From NCBI RefSeq assembly GCF_000422545.1, contig NZ_AULZ01000013.1, positions 1-64,000 of the forward strand: a stretch of DNA of 64,000 nt. The letters are read 5' to 3'. The DNA is from Desulfocurvibacter africanus subsp. africanus DSM 2603. Lineage in GTDB: Bacteria > Desulfobacterota > Desulfovibrionia > Desulfovibrionales > Desulfovibrionaceae. The notes below the pieces were generated by a model, which was not told the origin of the DNA, ran no database searches, and worked only from the letters and a program-made list of their open reading frames with translations. The position numbers were made by a program, and so were the translations under genes. This document shows, one piece after another, positions 42,200 to 51,469 of the stretch. The stretch's first letter is position 1. Each line of letters starts with the position of its first letter.

Positions 42200-43243
42200 T
42201 CAGTTCCGGGATTCCTTGACGAAAGCCCTGTCCGGGGCGGATTGGCTTTGTCCCTTGCCATGGCGGCTTCGCCAGCCACGCGCCTCGATCCACAGCCAGA
42301 CGGCCAGACCGGGCGCGCCCAGGATGATCTCGCGGGCGCGTTTGATAAGGGCCAAGGCCAGGGCGACCTCGGGCGTGATGCCGAGCATGCCGCCCAGGAG
42401 CAGGATTGATCCTTCGCGCACACCCAGGCCGCCGGGCACCATGAAGGCCGCGCTGGCTGCGGCCGTACTCAGGGCTTCAAGGACCAGGGCATCTCCCAGA
42501 GTCGCAGGCACGCCGAGAAAATGCAACGCGAGCCAGCTTTCCCCGCTCTTGCTCAACCAGCCCAGAAGCCGCAGACCGGCCGCAAGAGCCAGCCTGCCCT
42601 TTGCCGCGTAGGTGGCCCGGATGTGCGTGTCCATGGCCTTGGCTTCGCCGAGCAGCGCCGTCAGACGCCGGCCCCGGGTAAGGCCTTGGAGCACCTGGGC
42701 CGCCGCTGTGAACATGCCGGCCCTTTGGGCCAGCACGAAGCCGGCCAGGAGCAGGGCTCCAAACCCGGTGCCGCCCCACAGGCGCAAACGATCGCCGCTC
42801 GCGCCCAGGTAGGGCAGGGTGGCCAGCACGCCGGCCAGGGCGAAGGCGAACTGTGTCACTAGGCCCAGGGTCACATCCACCGTCACGGTGGCTCCGCTTT
42901 CGCTCGGGCTCAGGGCCATGTCCGGCCCGCCTCGGCCTGCCATCAGCTTTGCGCGGGCCACATGTCCGCCCACCTGGGCCACGGGCAGCAGCGTATTGAA
43001 CGATTCGGCCACCCAGCGCGCCAGAAGCAACATGCCCAAGCCCGGTCCGCGTCCTCGGGGCATGGTCATGGCCCAACCCAGAGTGTCCAGGAAGAGGGGC
43101 AGCAGATGGTAGGCTGCCACCCACAACACCGACCAGCCGGCCACGGCCAGGGCAGCCAGTATGCCGGACGGGCCATGGCGCAGCACCAAGGCCAGCAACA
43201 GGGCCAAGCCTGCGGCCAGGGCGAAAAGCGCGGTTCGTTTCAT
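42200..43243 (-). CDS. hpnL: HpnL-like integral membrane protein (LPG synthase TM family)
   Basis: A 347-residue protein, starting MKRTALFAL; the ORF extends 66 nt further but without a better binding site. It has about seven to eight hydrophobic helices and the family segments AYHLLPLFLDTLGWAM, LGMLLLARWVAESFNTLLPVAQVGGHVARAK and AAFMVPGGLGVREGSILLLGGMLG. This flippase-like fold (lysylphosphatidylglycerol synthase transmembrane region) occurs as HpnL in hopanoid clusters. It lies first in the minus-strand hpnL-hpnN-hpnA set and is divergent from hpnM. Confidence 0.75.
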   Translation of the reverse strand: MKRTALFALAAGLALLLALVLRHGPSGILAALAVAGWSVLWVAAYHLLPLFLDTLGWAMTMPRGRGPGLGMLLLARWVAESFNTLLPVAQVGGHVARAKLMAGRGGPDMALSPSESGATVTVDVTLGLVTQFAFALAGVLATLPYLGASGDRLRLWGGTGFGALLLAGFVLAQRAGMFTAAAQVLQGLTRGRRLTALLGEAKAMDTHIRATYAAKGRLALAAGLRLLGWLSKSGESWLALHFLGVPATLGDALVLEALSTAAASAAFMVPGGLGVREGSILLLGGMLGITPEVALALALIKRAREIILGAPGLAVWLWIEARGWRSRHGKGQSQSAPDRAFVKESRN

Positions 43244-43364
43244 GCCTGGCGGATCCCTCCTCCCTGTCAGTCCACCCAACCAGATACACTCCAGCGAGAC
43301 CTTTGACAAACACTGGCGGGAATCATGCTCTCGCTCTCGTATAACGGTCGGAGTCGGAAAAATA

Positions 43365-43394
43365 ATGACCCGGCGCTTGCGGCTGGCCTATAGT
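43365..43394 (+). promoter_or_regulatory. Candidate promoter of hpnM-shc-hpnG
   Basis: ATGACC (43365-43370), an 18-bp spacer and TATAGT (43389-43394), about 65 bp ahead of hpnM. A TTGACA at 43303-43308 lacks a good partner. Confidence 0.35.
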
Positions 43395-43458
43395 CAGAGA
43401 TGATTGGAAAACCGTCCGCCCGCCGATGCGCCGGCGGCGCAACCAAGGGAGAGCGATC

Positions 43459-44109
43459 ATGCCCTGGAAACCAGCCGCGCGCCTGCTGTCTCTAGCGGTC
43501 CTGCTGGCCGTCCTGGCAGCCCTTCCGATTCAGGCGGCTTGGGCTGCCCAGACGGCCGCACAGGCCAAGGGCCTGAGTCCGGCCGAAACCATCGAGCGCC
43601 TCGACAGGACTTTGCTGTCCGCCATGCGCGGCGGCGAAAAGCTCGGATTCGAGGGGCGTTACAAGCTCCTGTTTCCGGTCATAGACACCATATTCGCCGA
43701 TCGTTTCATGGCCAGGTTTTCTGCCGGCCGGTTCTGGCGGGACTTCAGCGACAAGCAGAAGCGGCAGTACAGCGAGGCATACCTGGATTGGTCCGTGTCC
43801 GCTTATGCCGAGCGTTTCGACAGCTACAACGGCCAGCAATTCGACATCACGAAGGTGGACACGCAAGGCGACCAGGCCACAGTGGTCAGCACCCTGACCC
43901 GCTCGGACGGCAAAACGGTTGACTTCACCTACAAGCTGCGTGCGCAGGAGGGGCGGTGGCTGATTGTGGACATCATTGTGCGTGACGTGAGCCAGTTGGC
44001 CATGACCCGTTCCCAATTCACCTCCATCCTGGGTCGGGAGGGCTTTGATGCGCTCATGACCAAGCTTGCGCAGAAGATGCAGGTCTATTCCGAGGAGCTG
44101 TCCTCCTAG
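43459..44109 (+). CDS. hpnM: Hopanoid-associated MlaC-like periplasmic protein HpnM
   Basis: A 216-residue protein with a signal peptide (cut near AAWAAQT, residue about 30). The MlaC/Ttg2D-like fold is seen from RFMARFSAGRFWRDFSDKQKRQYSEAYLDWSVSAYAERFDSY and LTRSDGKTVDFTYKLR. HpnM likely carries hopanoids or related lipid across the periplasm for HpnN; this is inference from the MlaC pattern. AAGGGAGAG precedes the ATG by six bases. Divergent from hpnL, upstream of shc. Confidence 0.85.
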   Translation: MPWKPAARLLSLAVLLAVLAALPIQAAWAAQTAAQAKGLSPAETIERLDRTLLSAMRGGEKLGFEGRYKLLFPVIDTIFADRFMARFSAGRFWRDFSDKQKRQYSEAYLDWSVSAYAERFDSYNGQQFDITKVDTQGDQATVVSTLTRSDGKTVDFTYKLRAQEGRWLIVDIIVRDVSQLAMTRSQFTSILGREGFDALMTKLAQKMQVYSEELSS

Positions 44110-44396
44110 GCCTGTGCATGATTATTTCGGGGAAGAGCCTGTTATCCTTGGCAAGGGCAGAGGTTTGAGTGGGCCATGCGGAAAGTGAGTCATTCTGGAG
44201 GTGAGAGGAGCGCGGGCAACCTCCTTGGAAGACATATGAACGGCGGTGCCGCGGGATGTATTGCTTATGAACTATGATTAATAACGCGAATCAGGCCCGC
44301 CGCGTTGCCCCGAGCCAGCGTTTTTGGCACTCTATATGGCTTGATGGGACAGTTTACGCATGTGCGAACGCTCATACTCCCACAAGGAAGGATGCG

Positions 44397-46460
44397 ATGG
44401 ATATAATCGGGAATAGAGAAAACGCCAGCACAAGTCCCGTACGCGATCCTGCGCGGCCCGTGACCCTGCGCGATGTCCCCTTGCCCGGTCCCCTGGCGCC
44501 CGTCGGACGCCTGGAAACCGCCGTGGGCACGGCCCTGAGCCGGCTGCTGGGGCTGCAGAGCGAACAAGGCTACTGGGTTTTCGATCTGGAGGCGGATGCG
44601 ACCATCCCTTCGGAATACGTCATGCTCCAACGTTTCCTGGGCCGGGACATGCGCCCCGAGCTCCGGGACAAGATCGCCCGCTACCTGCGCAACCGGCAAC
44701 TGCCCGACGGCGGCTGGCCACTGTATACCGAAGGCCCGGCGGACCTGAGCTGCACGGTCAAGGCCTACTTCGCCCTCAAGCTCCTGGGCGATGCGCCCGA
44801 CGCGCCGCACATGGCCCGCGCCCGACAGAGGGTGCTGGAGATGGGCGGCGCCGAAAAGGTCAACGTGTTCACGCGCATCGCCCTGGCCATATTCGGCCAG
44901 GTTCCTTGGCGCACTGCGCCGTGCATGCCCATAGAGATCACCATGCTCCCGGATTGGTTCTTTTTCCACCTGCGCAAGGTTTCCTACTGGTCGCGCACGG
45001 TGGTCGTGCCGCTGCTCATCCTGTACGCCCGGAGGCCCGTGGCGCACATCGAGCCGGACCAGGGCGTGCGCGAGCTGTTCCTGCAAAATCCCGAGAACCT
45101 GCGCAACCTGGACGGCTTCTGCGTCAAGAGCGGGCGCAAGAATCTGTTCATCCTGCTGGACCGCATTCTCAAATGCACCGAAGGCTGCCTGCCCGTGGGC
45201 ATCCGCGAGGAAGCCGTGCGCCGCGCCGAGCGTTGGACCGTTGAGCGCATGCGCGGCGAGGGCGGCATCGGCGCGATCTTTCCGGCCATGGCCAATGCCG
45301 TCATGGCCCTGCGCGTGCTGGGCTACCCCGACAGCCAGCCGGACATGGCCCGCGGGATAAAGGCCCTGGACGACCTGTTGGTGGAGAAGGAGCACGAGGC
45401 CTTCTGTCAGCCGTGCGTGTCGCCCATATGGGACTCTTGCCTGAGCCTGTCGGCCTCGCTGGAGGCTGGCGCGAGCGCCGACAGCCCGGCCATGAAGGCC
45501 TGCGTGGACTGGTTGTTCTCCAAGCAGGTTTTCGCCTGGGGCGACTGGGCCCAGAACTCTCCGGATTTGCAGGCAGGGGCCTGGGCCTTCCAGTTCGAGA
45601 ACGATTTCTATCCCGACGTGGACGACACCTCCATGGTGCTCATGGCGCTGTTGCGCGCCGGAGCCCTTGACGACCCGCGCTATCAGGAGCGCATCGGCGC
45701 GGCCGTCAACTGGACCCTGGGCCTGCAAAGTTCGGATGGCGGCTGGGCCGCCTTTGACGTGGACAATAACAAGCTGCACCTGAACAACATCCCCTTCGCC
45801 GATCACGGCGCGCTGCTGGACCCGAGTACCGCCGACCTCACGGGCCGGTGCCTGGAGTTCCTGGGCATGCTCGGCTTCGACCGTTCCTTCAAACCCGCTG
45901 CCCGTGGCCTGGAATTCCTGCGCAAGGAGCAGGAGGCGGACGGCTCCTGGTATGGCCGTTGGGGCGTGAACTACCTCTATGGCACATGGTCCGTGCTCAT
46001 GGGCTTGCGCCAGATCGGCGAGGACATGCGCGCGCCGTACGTCCGGCGGGCCGTTGACTGGCTGCTGAGCCGCCAGAACGGCGATGGTGGCTGGGGCGAG
46101 AGCTGCTATACCTATTTCGATTCCAGCCTGGGCGGACGGGGCAGGAGCACACCCTCTCAGACCGCCTGGGCCCTGCTGGGCCTGATGGCCGCCGGCGAGG
46201 AACACTCCAGGGCCGTGCGTCGCGGCATCGATTATCTCGTGAGCAATCAACTGCCGGACGGGAATTGGGATGAGCGGCTGTTCACGGGCACGGGTTTTCC
46301 GCGAGTCTTCTATTTGCTCTATCACGGCTACAGCCAATACTTCCCGCTGTGGGCCCTGGGCGTCTATCGTCGATTGTCCAAAGGCGGACGCATGCGACAA
46401 GACGAGATGCGGCTGCCGAGCCCGCACAGGCTGCCCTTCAAGGTCGTGCCGCGCACATGA
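44397..46460 (+). CDS. shc: Squalene-hopene cyclase
   Basis: A 687-residue protein, started at MDIIGNREN behind AAGGAAGGA. It is a two-barrel triterpene cyclase with several QW repeats (QLPDGGW, QSSDGGW, QNGDGGWGE, QLPDGNW). The acid motif is D407-V-D409-D410-T-S; the middle Asp protonates squalene in the known enzymes. A longer frame reaches 44274 but starts without a binding site. It makes the hopanoid ring from squalene at the inner membrane. hpnG starts inside its stop codon. Squalene-producing genes (hpnC/D/E) are not in this window. Confidence 0.96.
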   Translation: MDIIGNRENASTSPVRDPARPVTLRDVPLPGPLAPVGRLETAVGTALSRLLGLQSEQGYWVFDLEADATIPSEYVMLQRFLGRDMRPELRDKIARYLRNRQLPDGGWPLYTEGPADLSCTVKAYFALKLLGDAPDAPHMARARQRVLEMGGAEKVNVFTRIALAIFGQVPWRTAPCMPIEITMLPDWFFFHLRKVSYWSRTVVVPLLILYARRPVAHIEPDQGVRELFLQNPENLRNLDGFCVKSGRKNLFILLDRILKCTEGCLPVGIREEAVRRAERWTVERMRGEGGIGAIFPAMANAVMALRVLGYPDSQPDMARGIKALDDLLVEKEHEAFCQPCVSPIWDSCLSLSASLEAGASADSPAMKACVDWLFSKQVFAWGDWAQNSPDLQAGAWAFQFENDFYPDVDDTSMVLMALLRAGALDDPRYQERIGAAVNWTLGLQSSDGGWAAFDVDNNKLHLNNIPFADHGALLDPSTADLTGRCLEFLGMLGFDRSFKPAARGLEFLRKEQEADGSWYGRWGVNYLYGTWSVLMGLRQIGEDMRAPYVRRAVDWLLSRQNGDGGWGESCYTYFDSSLGGRGRSTPSQTAWALLGLMAAGEEHSRAVRRGIDYLVSNQLPDGNWDERLFTGTGFPRVFYLLYHGYSQYFPLWALGVYRRLSKGGRMRQDEMRLPSPHRLPFKVVPRT

Positions 46461-47296
46461 TCAAGGAGCATTCGGCTTCTCTTGCGTATCCGAGTCGGAG
46501 AACGCTGGGAATCGTCACGGCATTGTCCCTGGAGGGGGCGGTCTTGCCTCAGGGGAGCCGATGGCAGGCAGTCGTTTCCAACACGAGCTTTGCGGTGCGC
46601 CGGGCGAGCCTGAACGGGTTGGAGTTGCTTTGCGTGCGTTCTGGCCCTGGGGTTTCGGCCGCGCGCAAGGCCGCAGAACTCCTCGTGGGCCATGGCGTCC
46701 AGGCCTTGCTGTGCCTGGGCGTTTCGGGCGGACTGGCTCCGGGCCTGAAAGCCGCCGACCTGGTGCTGGCCGAATCTGTAGCCTTGGATGGATTTGGAAG
46801 GGATGGAGGCGAAAGCCTGGCAAGCATTCCACTCTCTTGCGCATGGGTCAGACAAGCCCTGCCTGCCATATTGGCCTCTGCGCTTACACATACTCCTCAG
46901 CGTAAGATCCGACTGGGACGGATCGTGAGCCTGGAACGGCCCGTGCTCAGCCCGGCGCACAAGGCGGATTTGTGGCGTAGCGGCTGGGCTCTGGCCGCAG
47001 ATCTGGAAAGCGCCGGAGTGGCCGACGCAGCCGCCAGGGCCGGGCTGCCTCTGCTCGTGCTGCGCGCCGTGTGCGACTCCGCTGGACGTGATTTGCCGCC
47101 CGAACTGCCGCGCCTGCTGGACGAGCAGGGCAGGGTCAAACCCGGCCGGCTCCTGTGCAGCCTCGCGCGCAGGCCGACCCTGCTGGCCGACCTGCTGGCT
47201 TCGCAACGCGAGTTCTCGGCCGCCCTGGGGTCCCTGCGTCGGGCCGTGGCCGCCATGGCGCGCGCCGGAGCTTTGCTGCCCGAGGAGCGAGGCTGA
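46457..47296 (+). CDS. hpnG: Hopanoid nucleosidase/phosphorylase HpnG
   Basis: A 279-residue nucleoside phosphorylase-fold protein. The family segments are LGIVTALSLEGAVLPQ at the start, LLCLGVSGGLAPGLKAADLVLAES in the middle and LAADLESAGVADAAARAGLPLLVLRAVCD near the end, with the conserved D-E/L-S type ribose site. HpnG removes adenine from adenosylhopane on the way to bacteriohopanetetrol. Its ATG overlaps the shc stop as ATGA. It ends 4 nt from the end of gap on the other strand. Confidence 0.88.
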   Translation: MIKEHSASLAYPSRRTLGIVTALSLEGAVLPQGSRWQAVVSNTSFAVRRASLNGLELLCVRSGPGVSAARKAAELLVGHGVQALLCLGVSGGLAPGLKAADLVLAESVALDGFGRDGGESLASIPLSCAWVRQALPAILASALTHTPQRKIRLGRIVSLERPVLSPAHKADLWRSGWALAADLESAGVADAAARAGLPLLVLRAVCDSAGRDLPPELPRLLDEQGRVKPGRLLCSLARRPTLLADLLASQREFSAALGSLRRAVAAMARAGALLPEERG

Positions 47297-47300
47297 AGGC

Positions 47301-48323
47301 CTAGCGCGCGACGCCCGCCTTGTGGATGTAGGCGGCCAAGTCCGCGACACGGCAGGAATAGCCCCATTCGTTGTCGTACCAGATCACGAGCTTGGCCATT
47401 GTGCTGTTCTGCATGCGCGTGAAGTCTGCCTCCACGATGCCTGAATGCGGATCGCCCTTGAAATCCATGGAAACCAGCGGCCGATCGCTGTAGCCCAGGA
47501 TGCCCGCAAGCGGTCCCTCGGCTGCCTCGCGCAGAACCTTGCGCAGTTCCTCCGTGTTGGTTTCTCGCTCCAGGTTGCAAGCGAAGTCCACCACCGAAAC
47601 GGTGGGCGTGGGCACGCGCAGGGCGTAGCCGTCGATGCGGCCCTTGAGCGCAGGGATGACCAGGGCCACGGCCTTGGCCGCACCGGTCGTGGTGGGGATG
47701 ATGTTCTGGCCGGCGGCACGGGCGCGGCGCAGGTCTCGGTGCGCCAAATCGAGGATGCGCTGGTCGTTGGTGTAGGCATGCACGGTGCACATGAGGCCGG
47801 ATACGATGCCGAAGGCCTCGTGCACGACCTTGGCCGCCGGGGCAAGGCAATTGGTGGTGCAGGATGCGTTGGATACGATATGGTGCCGCGCCGGATCGTA
47901 ATCCTGTTCGTTCACGCCCAGCACCACGGTCACGTCCTCCTCCTTGGCGGGCGCGCTGATGATCACCTTGCGCGCCCCGGCATCGAGGTGGGCCCTGGCC
48001 TTAGGACCCGTGGTGAATATGCCCGTGGCCTCGACCACCAGGTCCACGCCGAGATCTCCCCAGGGAATCTCCTTGGGGTCGCGGCTGGCGAAACTTTTGA
48101 TGTTCCAGCCTCCGTAATGGATATCGGTCCCCTCGGCGCGCACCTCGAAAGGCGTCCGACCGTAGTTGGTGTCGAATTCGAGCAGGTGCACGTTGGTGGC
48201 GGTATCGAAAAGATCGTTCACGGCCACGACGACCAGCGAGTCGCCGTGGCGCTCGCGCATGGCCTTGAGCACTTGGCGGCCGATGCGGCCGAAGCCGTTG
48301 ATTCCTATGCGAAGCTTATCCAT
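47301..48323 (-). CDS. gap: Glyceraldehyde-3-phosphate dehydrogenase (type I)
   Basis: A 340-residue protein of normal GAPDH length. Rossmann loop [10 protein letters not shown] (8-17), catalytic Cys155 in [12 protein letters not shown], and the phosphate-site segment [27 protein letters not shown]+ is the likely cofactor, but this is not proven from sequence alone. AGGAGGAA precedes the ATG by six bases. It is 16 nt downstream of a GAF-domain gene, forming a two-gene unit inside the hopanoid region. Confidence 0.97.
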   Translation of the reverse strand: MDKLRIGINGFGRIGRQVLKAMRERHGDSLVVVAVNDLFDTATNVHLLEFDTNYGRTPFEVRAEGTDIHYGGWNIKSFASRDPKEIPWGDLGVDLVVEATGIFTTGPKARAHLDAGARKVIISAPAKEEDVTVVLGVNEQDYDPARHHIVSNASCTTNCLAPAAKVVHEAFGIVSGLMCTVHAYTNDQRILDLAHRDLRRARAAGQNIIPTTTGAAKAVALVIPALKGRIDGYALRVPTPTVSVVDFACNLERETNTEELRKVLREAAEGPLAGILGYSDRPLVSMDFKGDPHSGIVEADFTRMQNSTMAKLVIWYDNEWGYSCRVADLAAYIHKAGVAR

Positions 48324-48339
48324 CTCAGGTTCCTCCTGG

Positions 48340-48900
48340 CTAATCCTCGAAGACCCGGTATTCGAACGAAGCGAGCATCTCGTAATCCTTCTTGAGCGCC
48401 TGGTGCAGCCTGGCGTTCTCGATGGCAACGGTGCTCAGGGCGGCGATTGCCCGCAGGAATTCCTCTTCCGCCGAATCGAAATTGCGAGGGGTGCCGGAGT
48501 AGATGCGCATGACTCCGATGGGCGATTCCTCGACCGTCAGGGGCGCGACCAGCACCGAGGCGATGCCTTCGTCCTTGGCCGCCTTGCCGTACTGAAAGCG
48601 CGGATCTGTCGTGGCGTCGGGGATGAAGATGATCCTGCCGGTGAGCGCTTCGCGGTCCACTTCGCTACGCGCTATCTCCACCGGTCCCTTGCGCATGTAT
48701 TCCTTGGACAGCCCCCAGGCCGCGCTGGGAAGAAGCCTTTTCCCCGTCCTGTCGCGCAGACGGATGGAGCAGCCCTTGGCCTGCATGGCCTTGGCTGCCT
48801 GCTCGGCGATGGTTTGCAGCACGGTTGAAGGGTCGAGGCTCGAGTTGACGATCATGGCCACCGTGTAAAGGGAACGATAATACGATTCATATCTGTCCAT
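48340..48900 (-). CDS. GAF-domain protein upstream of gap
   Basis: A 186-residue cytoplasmic protein made of little more than one GAF domain (about 22-170), started at [10 protein letters not shown] behind AGGAGGT. Motifs: [41 protein letters not shown] and [38 protein letters not shown]. No output domain follows, so it may sense a ligand or redox state and act through partner proteins. Its operon position with gap suggests a role linked to central metabolism, but this is inference. Confidence 0.85.
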   Translation of the reverse strand: MDRYESYYRSLYTVAMIVNSSLDPSTVLQTIAEQAAKAMQAKGCSIRLRDRTGKRLLPSAAWGLSKEYMRKGPVEIARSEVDREALTGRIIFIPDATTDPRFQYGKAAKDEGIASVLVAPLTVEESPIGVMRIYSGTPRNFDSAEEEFLRAIAALSTVAIENARLHQALKKDYEMLASFEYRVFED

Positions 48901-49176
48901 GCCGACCTCCTGGCGTGTCGAGAAACGATCAACTGGGGTTCTTGCAATCTGTGTCAAACACGACATAACACGGGTCAATCCTTTACGTAACCCCCGCGCC
49001 TGGCGCGGCGGAAAAGGCGCGAATAAACTGTTTGAGCCCTGGAGAATCTACTCTCGTGTCCGCTTTAATCCTTTTGAAAAAACGACCGCGCGAGACAAGC
49101 AGGCTTACTCGGTGTGAAAATACTCGAGACTCCCTGAGCAAAGCGGAGCATTGCCCCATTAGTCCTGCTTGAAGGC
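48901..49176. other. Spacer between hpnH and the GAF-gap pair
   Basis: A 276-nt gap on the minus-strand side. Its composition is mixed, with AT-rich parts. TTGACC and TTGACA hexamers occur on the minus strand near 48950-48977, but no good -10 was found with either. I see no gene in it. Confidence 0.35.
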
Positions 49177-50196
49177 TCAACCCGCCCGCGCCTCTACGGG
49201 CAGGCGGCTGGAACGCCAAGCCTTGAGCGGCCTGTGCACGGCGTCGGTCACGGCCGAGGGCTCGAAACCGCAGTGCACCATGCAGTTCAAGCAGCGCTGG
49301 TCGCGGCCTCGGCCGTAACGCTCCCAGTCGGTCTCCTCCATGAGTTCGCGGAAGCTGGCCGCATAGCCGTCGTCCAGCAGGTAGCACGGACGCTGCCAGC
49401 CGAGCACGTTGCGCGAAGGCGTGCCCCAGGGCGTGCAGGCGTAGTCCTCGCGGCCGGCCAGGAAGTCGAGGTACAGGCTGGAGTGGTTGAATCGCCAGTT
49501 CCGGCCCTGGCCCAGGCGGAAGATGTCGCGGAACAAGGTCATGGCCTCCTGGCGGGACATGAAGCCGTTCTGATCGGCTGCGGCCTCGTAACTGAAGGCC
49601 GCCGACACGGTCATGCCTTCCACTCCCAGGGCCATGAGGGCGTCGAAGTGCTCAGCGGCGGCCTCCGAGGTCTGGCCTTTGAAGAAGGTCGTGTTGGTGG
49701 TCACGCGGAAGCCCTGGTCCAGGGCCTTGCGCATGGCCGCCACGGCGCGGTCATAGGCGCCTTGCTTGCAAACCATGGCGTCGTGCCGTTCGCGCAGGCC
49801 GTCCAGGTGCACGCTGAAGTTAAGGTAGGGCGAAGGGCGGAATTCGCCCATGCGTGAGGACAGGAGCTGTGCGTTGGTGCACAGGTAGATGAAACGTTTC
49901 TGGGCGGCCAGGCCGTCTACGATGGCCGGGATATCCGGATGCAGGAGCGGTTCGCCGCCGGGTATGGACACCACCGGCGCCCCGCACTCCTCGGCCGCGT
50001 CCAGGCACTCCTGTGTCGAGAGTTGCCGGTCCATGATCTCCTTGGAGTAGGTGATCTTGCCGCAGCCCTTGCAGTGCAGGTTGCAGCGGAAAAGCGGTTC
50101 GAGCATGAGCACGAGCGGGAAGCGTCGCTTGCCGGAGAGCTTCTGCTTCAGGATATATGTACCGATGCGTGCGGCCTGGATGGCGGGAATTCCCAC
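49177..50196 (-). CDS. hpnH: Hopanoid radical SAM protein HpnH
   Basis: A 339-residue radical SAM enzyme. Start set at the GTG at 50196 with AAGGA six bases upstream; the longer ATG frame lacks support. The cluster motif is C38-NLH-C42-KG-C45 in LEPLFRCNLHCKGCGKI, followed by SIPGGEPLLHPDI and LCTNAQLL. A C-terminal DQRCLNCMVHCGFE segment adds three cysteines. HpnH joins 5'-deoxyadenosine to diploptene, giving adenosylhopane, the substrate of HpnG. It is divergent from ispH. Confidence 0.92.
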   Translation of the reverse strand: MGIPAIQAARIGTYILKQKLSGKRRFPLVLMLEPLFRCNLHCKGCGKITYSKEIMDRQLSTQECLDAAEECGAPVVSIPGGEPLLHPDIPAIVDGLAAQKRFIYLCTNAQLLSSRMGEFRPSPYLNFSVHLDGLRERHDAMVCKQGAYDRAVAAMRKALDQGFRVTTNTTFFKGQTSEAAAEHFDALMALGVEGMTVSAAFSYEAAADQNGFMSRQEAMTLFRDIFRLGQGRNWRFNHSSLYLDFLAGREDYACTPWGTPSRNVLGWQRPCYLLDDGYAASFRELMEETDWERYGRGRDQRCLNCMVHCGFEPSAVTDAVHRPLKAWRSSRLPVEARAG

Positions 50197-50351
50197 GGTG
50201 AGTCCTTCTTGTTGCAGGTATTGGTCCCAGGATGACAAATCTAGCGCGGCTGGGCCGGCGGTTCAAGCCTCGGACGGATTATTAGCTTTTATCAACCATG
50301 GGCAGGTATCCGGAGCGGATCTTTTTGTCCGAAGCGTGAGGCTGGAGCCGG

Positions 50352-50379
50352 TTGCCCTGATGCCGGGCAATACTATACT
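50352..50379 (+). promoter_or_regulatory. Candidate promoter of ispH
   Basis: TTGCCC (50352-50357), a 16-bp spacer and TATACT (50374-50379), 59 bp upstream of the ispH ATG. Confidence 0.5.
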
Positions 50380-50438
50380 TGATGGTTTGCGAGGCACGAT
50401 GGCCGGAGCGACCCGGCGTAGACATCAGGAGACAGTCA

Positions 50439-51287
50439 ATGAAGGTCATTCGAGCGGAAACCGCCGGTTTCTGCATGGGAGTGGAGTTGGCCCTGAAGAA
50501 GCTGGACTTGCTGCTGGAGGAACGTTCTGGCAAGGGGCCCATCTACATTCTGGGGCCGATCATCCATAATCCACAGGTCTTGGCCGAGTATGCGGCCAAG
50601 GGAGTCATTACCGCCAAGTCGCCCGAGGACATTCCGGCCGGCGCTTCGGTGGTGATCCGGGCCCATGGCGTGCCCAAGGATATAGAGGAACGGTTGCGCA
50701 GGAGGGATGTGACCATCGTGGACGCCACCTGTCCCAAGGTCAAGAAGGCCCAGGTGCTCATCGCCCGCAGCACGGCCGAAGGCCGCAAGCTGCTGCTATA
50801 CGGCGAGGAGAGCCATCCCGAGGTCAAGGGCCTGCTCAGCTATGCCGCGGCGGGCGCGCACGTATTCGACGACCGCGCAGCCCTTTTCGGCATGCTCGCC
50901 AAGGATGAAAAATACTGCCTGGCTTCCCAGACCACCCAGGACCTGGTCACCTTCGAGGCGCTTGCCGGGGAGTTGGGCGAGTTGCCGGAAATGGATCTGG
51001 TGGTGCTCAACACCATCTGCGACGCCACCAAGCTGCGCCAGGACGAGGCCACGAGCGTGGCCGACGAGGTGGCGTTGATGGTCGTGGTGGGCGGGTTCAA
51101 CAGCGGCAACACGCGCCGCCTGGTGCAGGTGGTGGCCAGCCGCATGATTCCCTGCCTGCACGTGGAAACGGTCGAGGCCTTGCCGTTGGAGGAGATATCT
51201 CGCTTCGACTGCGTGGGCCTTACGGCCGGAGCCTCCACACCCAAGAAGATGATCGACGAGGTGGAGGCCTGCCTCAAGCGGCTTTAG
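50439..51287 (+). CDS. ispH: 4-hydroxy-3-methylbut-2-enyl diphosphate reductase
   Basis: A 282-residue iron-sulfur enzyme. The three cluster cysteines are C12 (AGFCMGV), C98 (VDATCPKV) and C194 (LNTICDATKLRQ). It completes the MEP pathway, giving IPP and DMAPP. AGGAGA lies six bases before the ATG. It is next to hpnH and so supplies the building blocks for hopanoids as well as for undecaprenyl phosphate. Its stop codon TAG (51285-51287) is the first three bases of repeat copy 3, so the C-terminal end depends on the repeat. Confidence 0.96.
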   Translation: MKVIRAETAGFCMGVELALKKLDLLLEERSGKGPIYILGPIIHNPQVLAEYAAKGVITAKSPEDIPAGASVVIRAHGVPKDIEERLRRRDVTIVDATCPKVKKAQVLIARSTAEGRKLLLYGEESHPEVKGLLSYAAAGAHVFDDRAALFGMLAKDEKYCLASQTTQDLVTFEALAGELGELPEMDLVVLNTICDATKLRQDEATSVADEVALMVVVGGFNSGNTRRLVQVVASRMIPCLHVETVEALPLEEISRFDCVGLTAGASTPKKMIDEVEACLKRL

Positions 51288-51411
51288 AGCAAATTGCTTT
51301 TGAGACACCCGCTCCGGCATTGACGGCGCAAGTGAATTGCGCCTATGCCTACGCCGCTGCAAGCCATGCCGACGCATGGCTTGCAGAGCATTTTAAAAGC
51401 AAAATGCTCTA
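51285..51411 (-). repeat. 126-bp multi-hairpin repeat, copy 3 (inverted)
   Basis: Inverted relative to the other copies. It starts inside the ispH stop (TAGAGC) and ends GCTCTA at 51411. The 26-nt hairpin is at 51359-51384 (GCAAGCCATGC/GCATGGCTTGC with CGAC loop) and all four stems are kept. TA is present at both ends. It lies between ispH and the P-ATPase, which converge. Confidence 0.9.
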
Positions 51412-51469
51412 ACAGGCTGTTTATCCGAGGCTTTGCGCCTTACCGCCTGAAAAACAGTCCGGGCTACAC

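Noticed and set aside
44265-46427. 720-codon open frame antisense to shc
   Set aside because: It mirrors the shc reading frame and shows low-complexity Ala/Gly/His/Gln composition. Shc is certain from its motifs.
51412-51469. Possible second TTGAAAAA-type element after copy 3
   Set aside because: AACAGGCTGTTT and AAAAACAG suggest pairing, but the ends do not match those at 62351 well enough to call a repeat.
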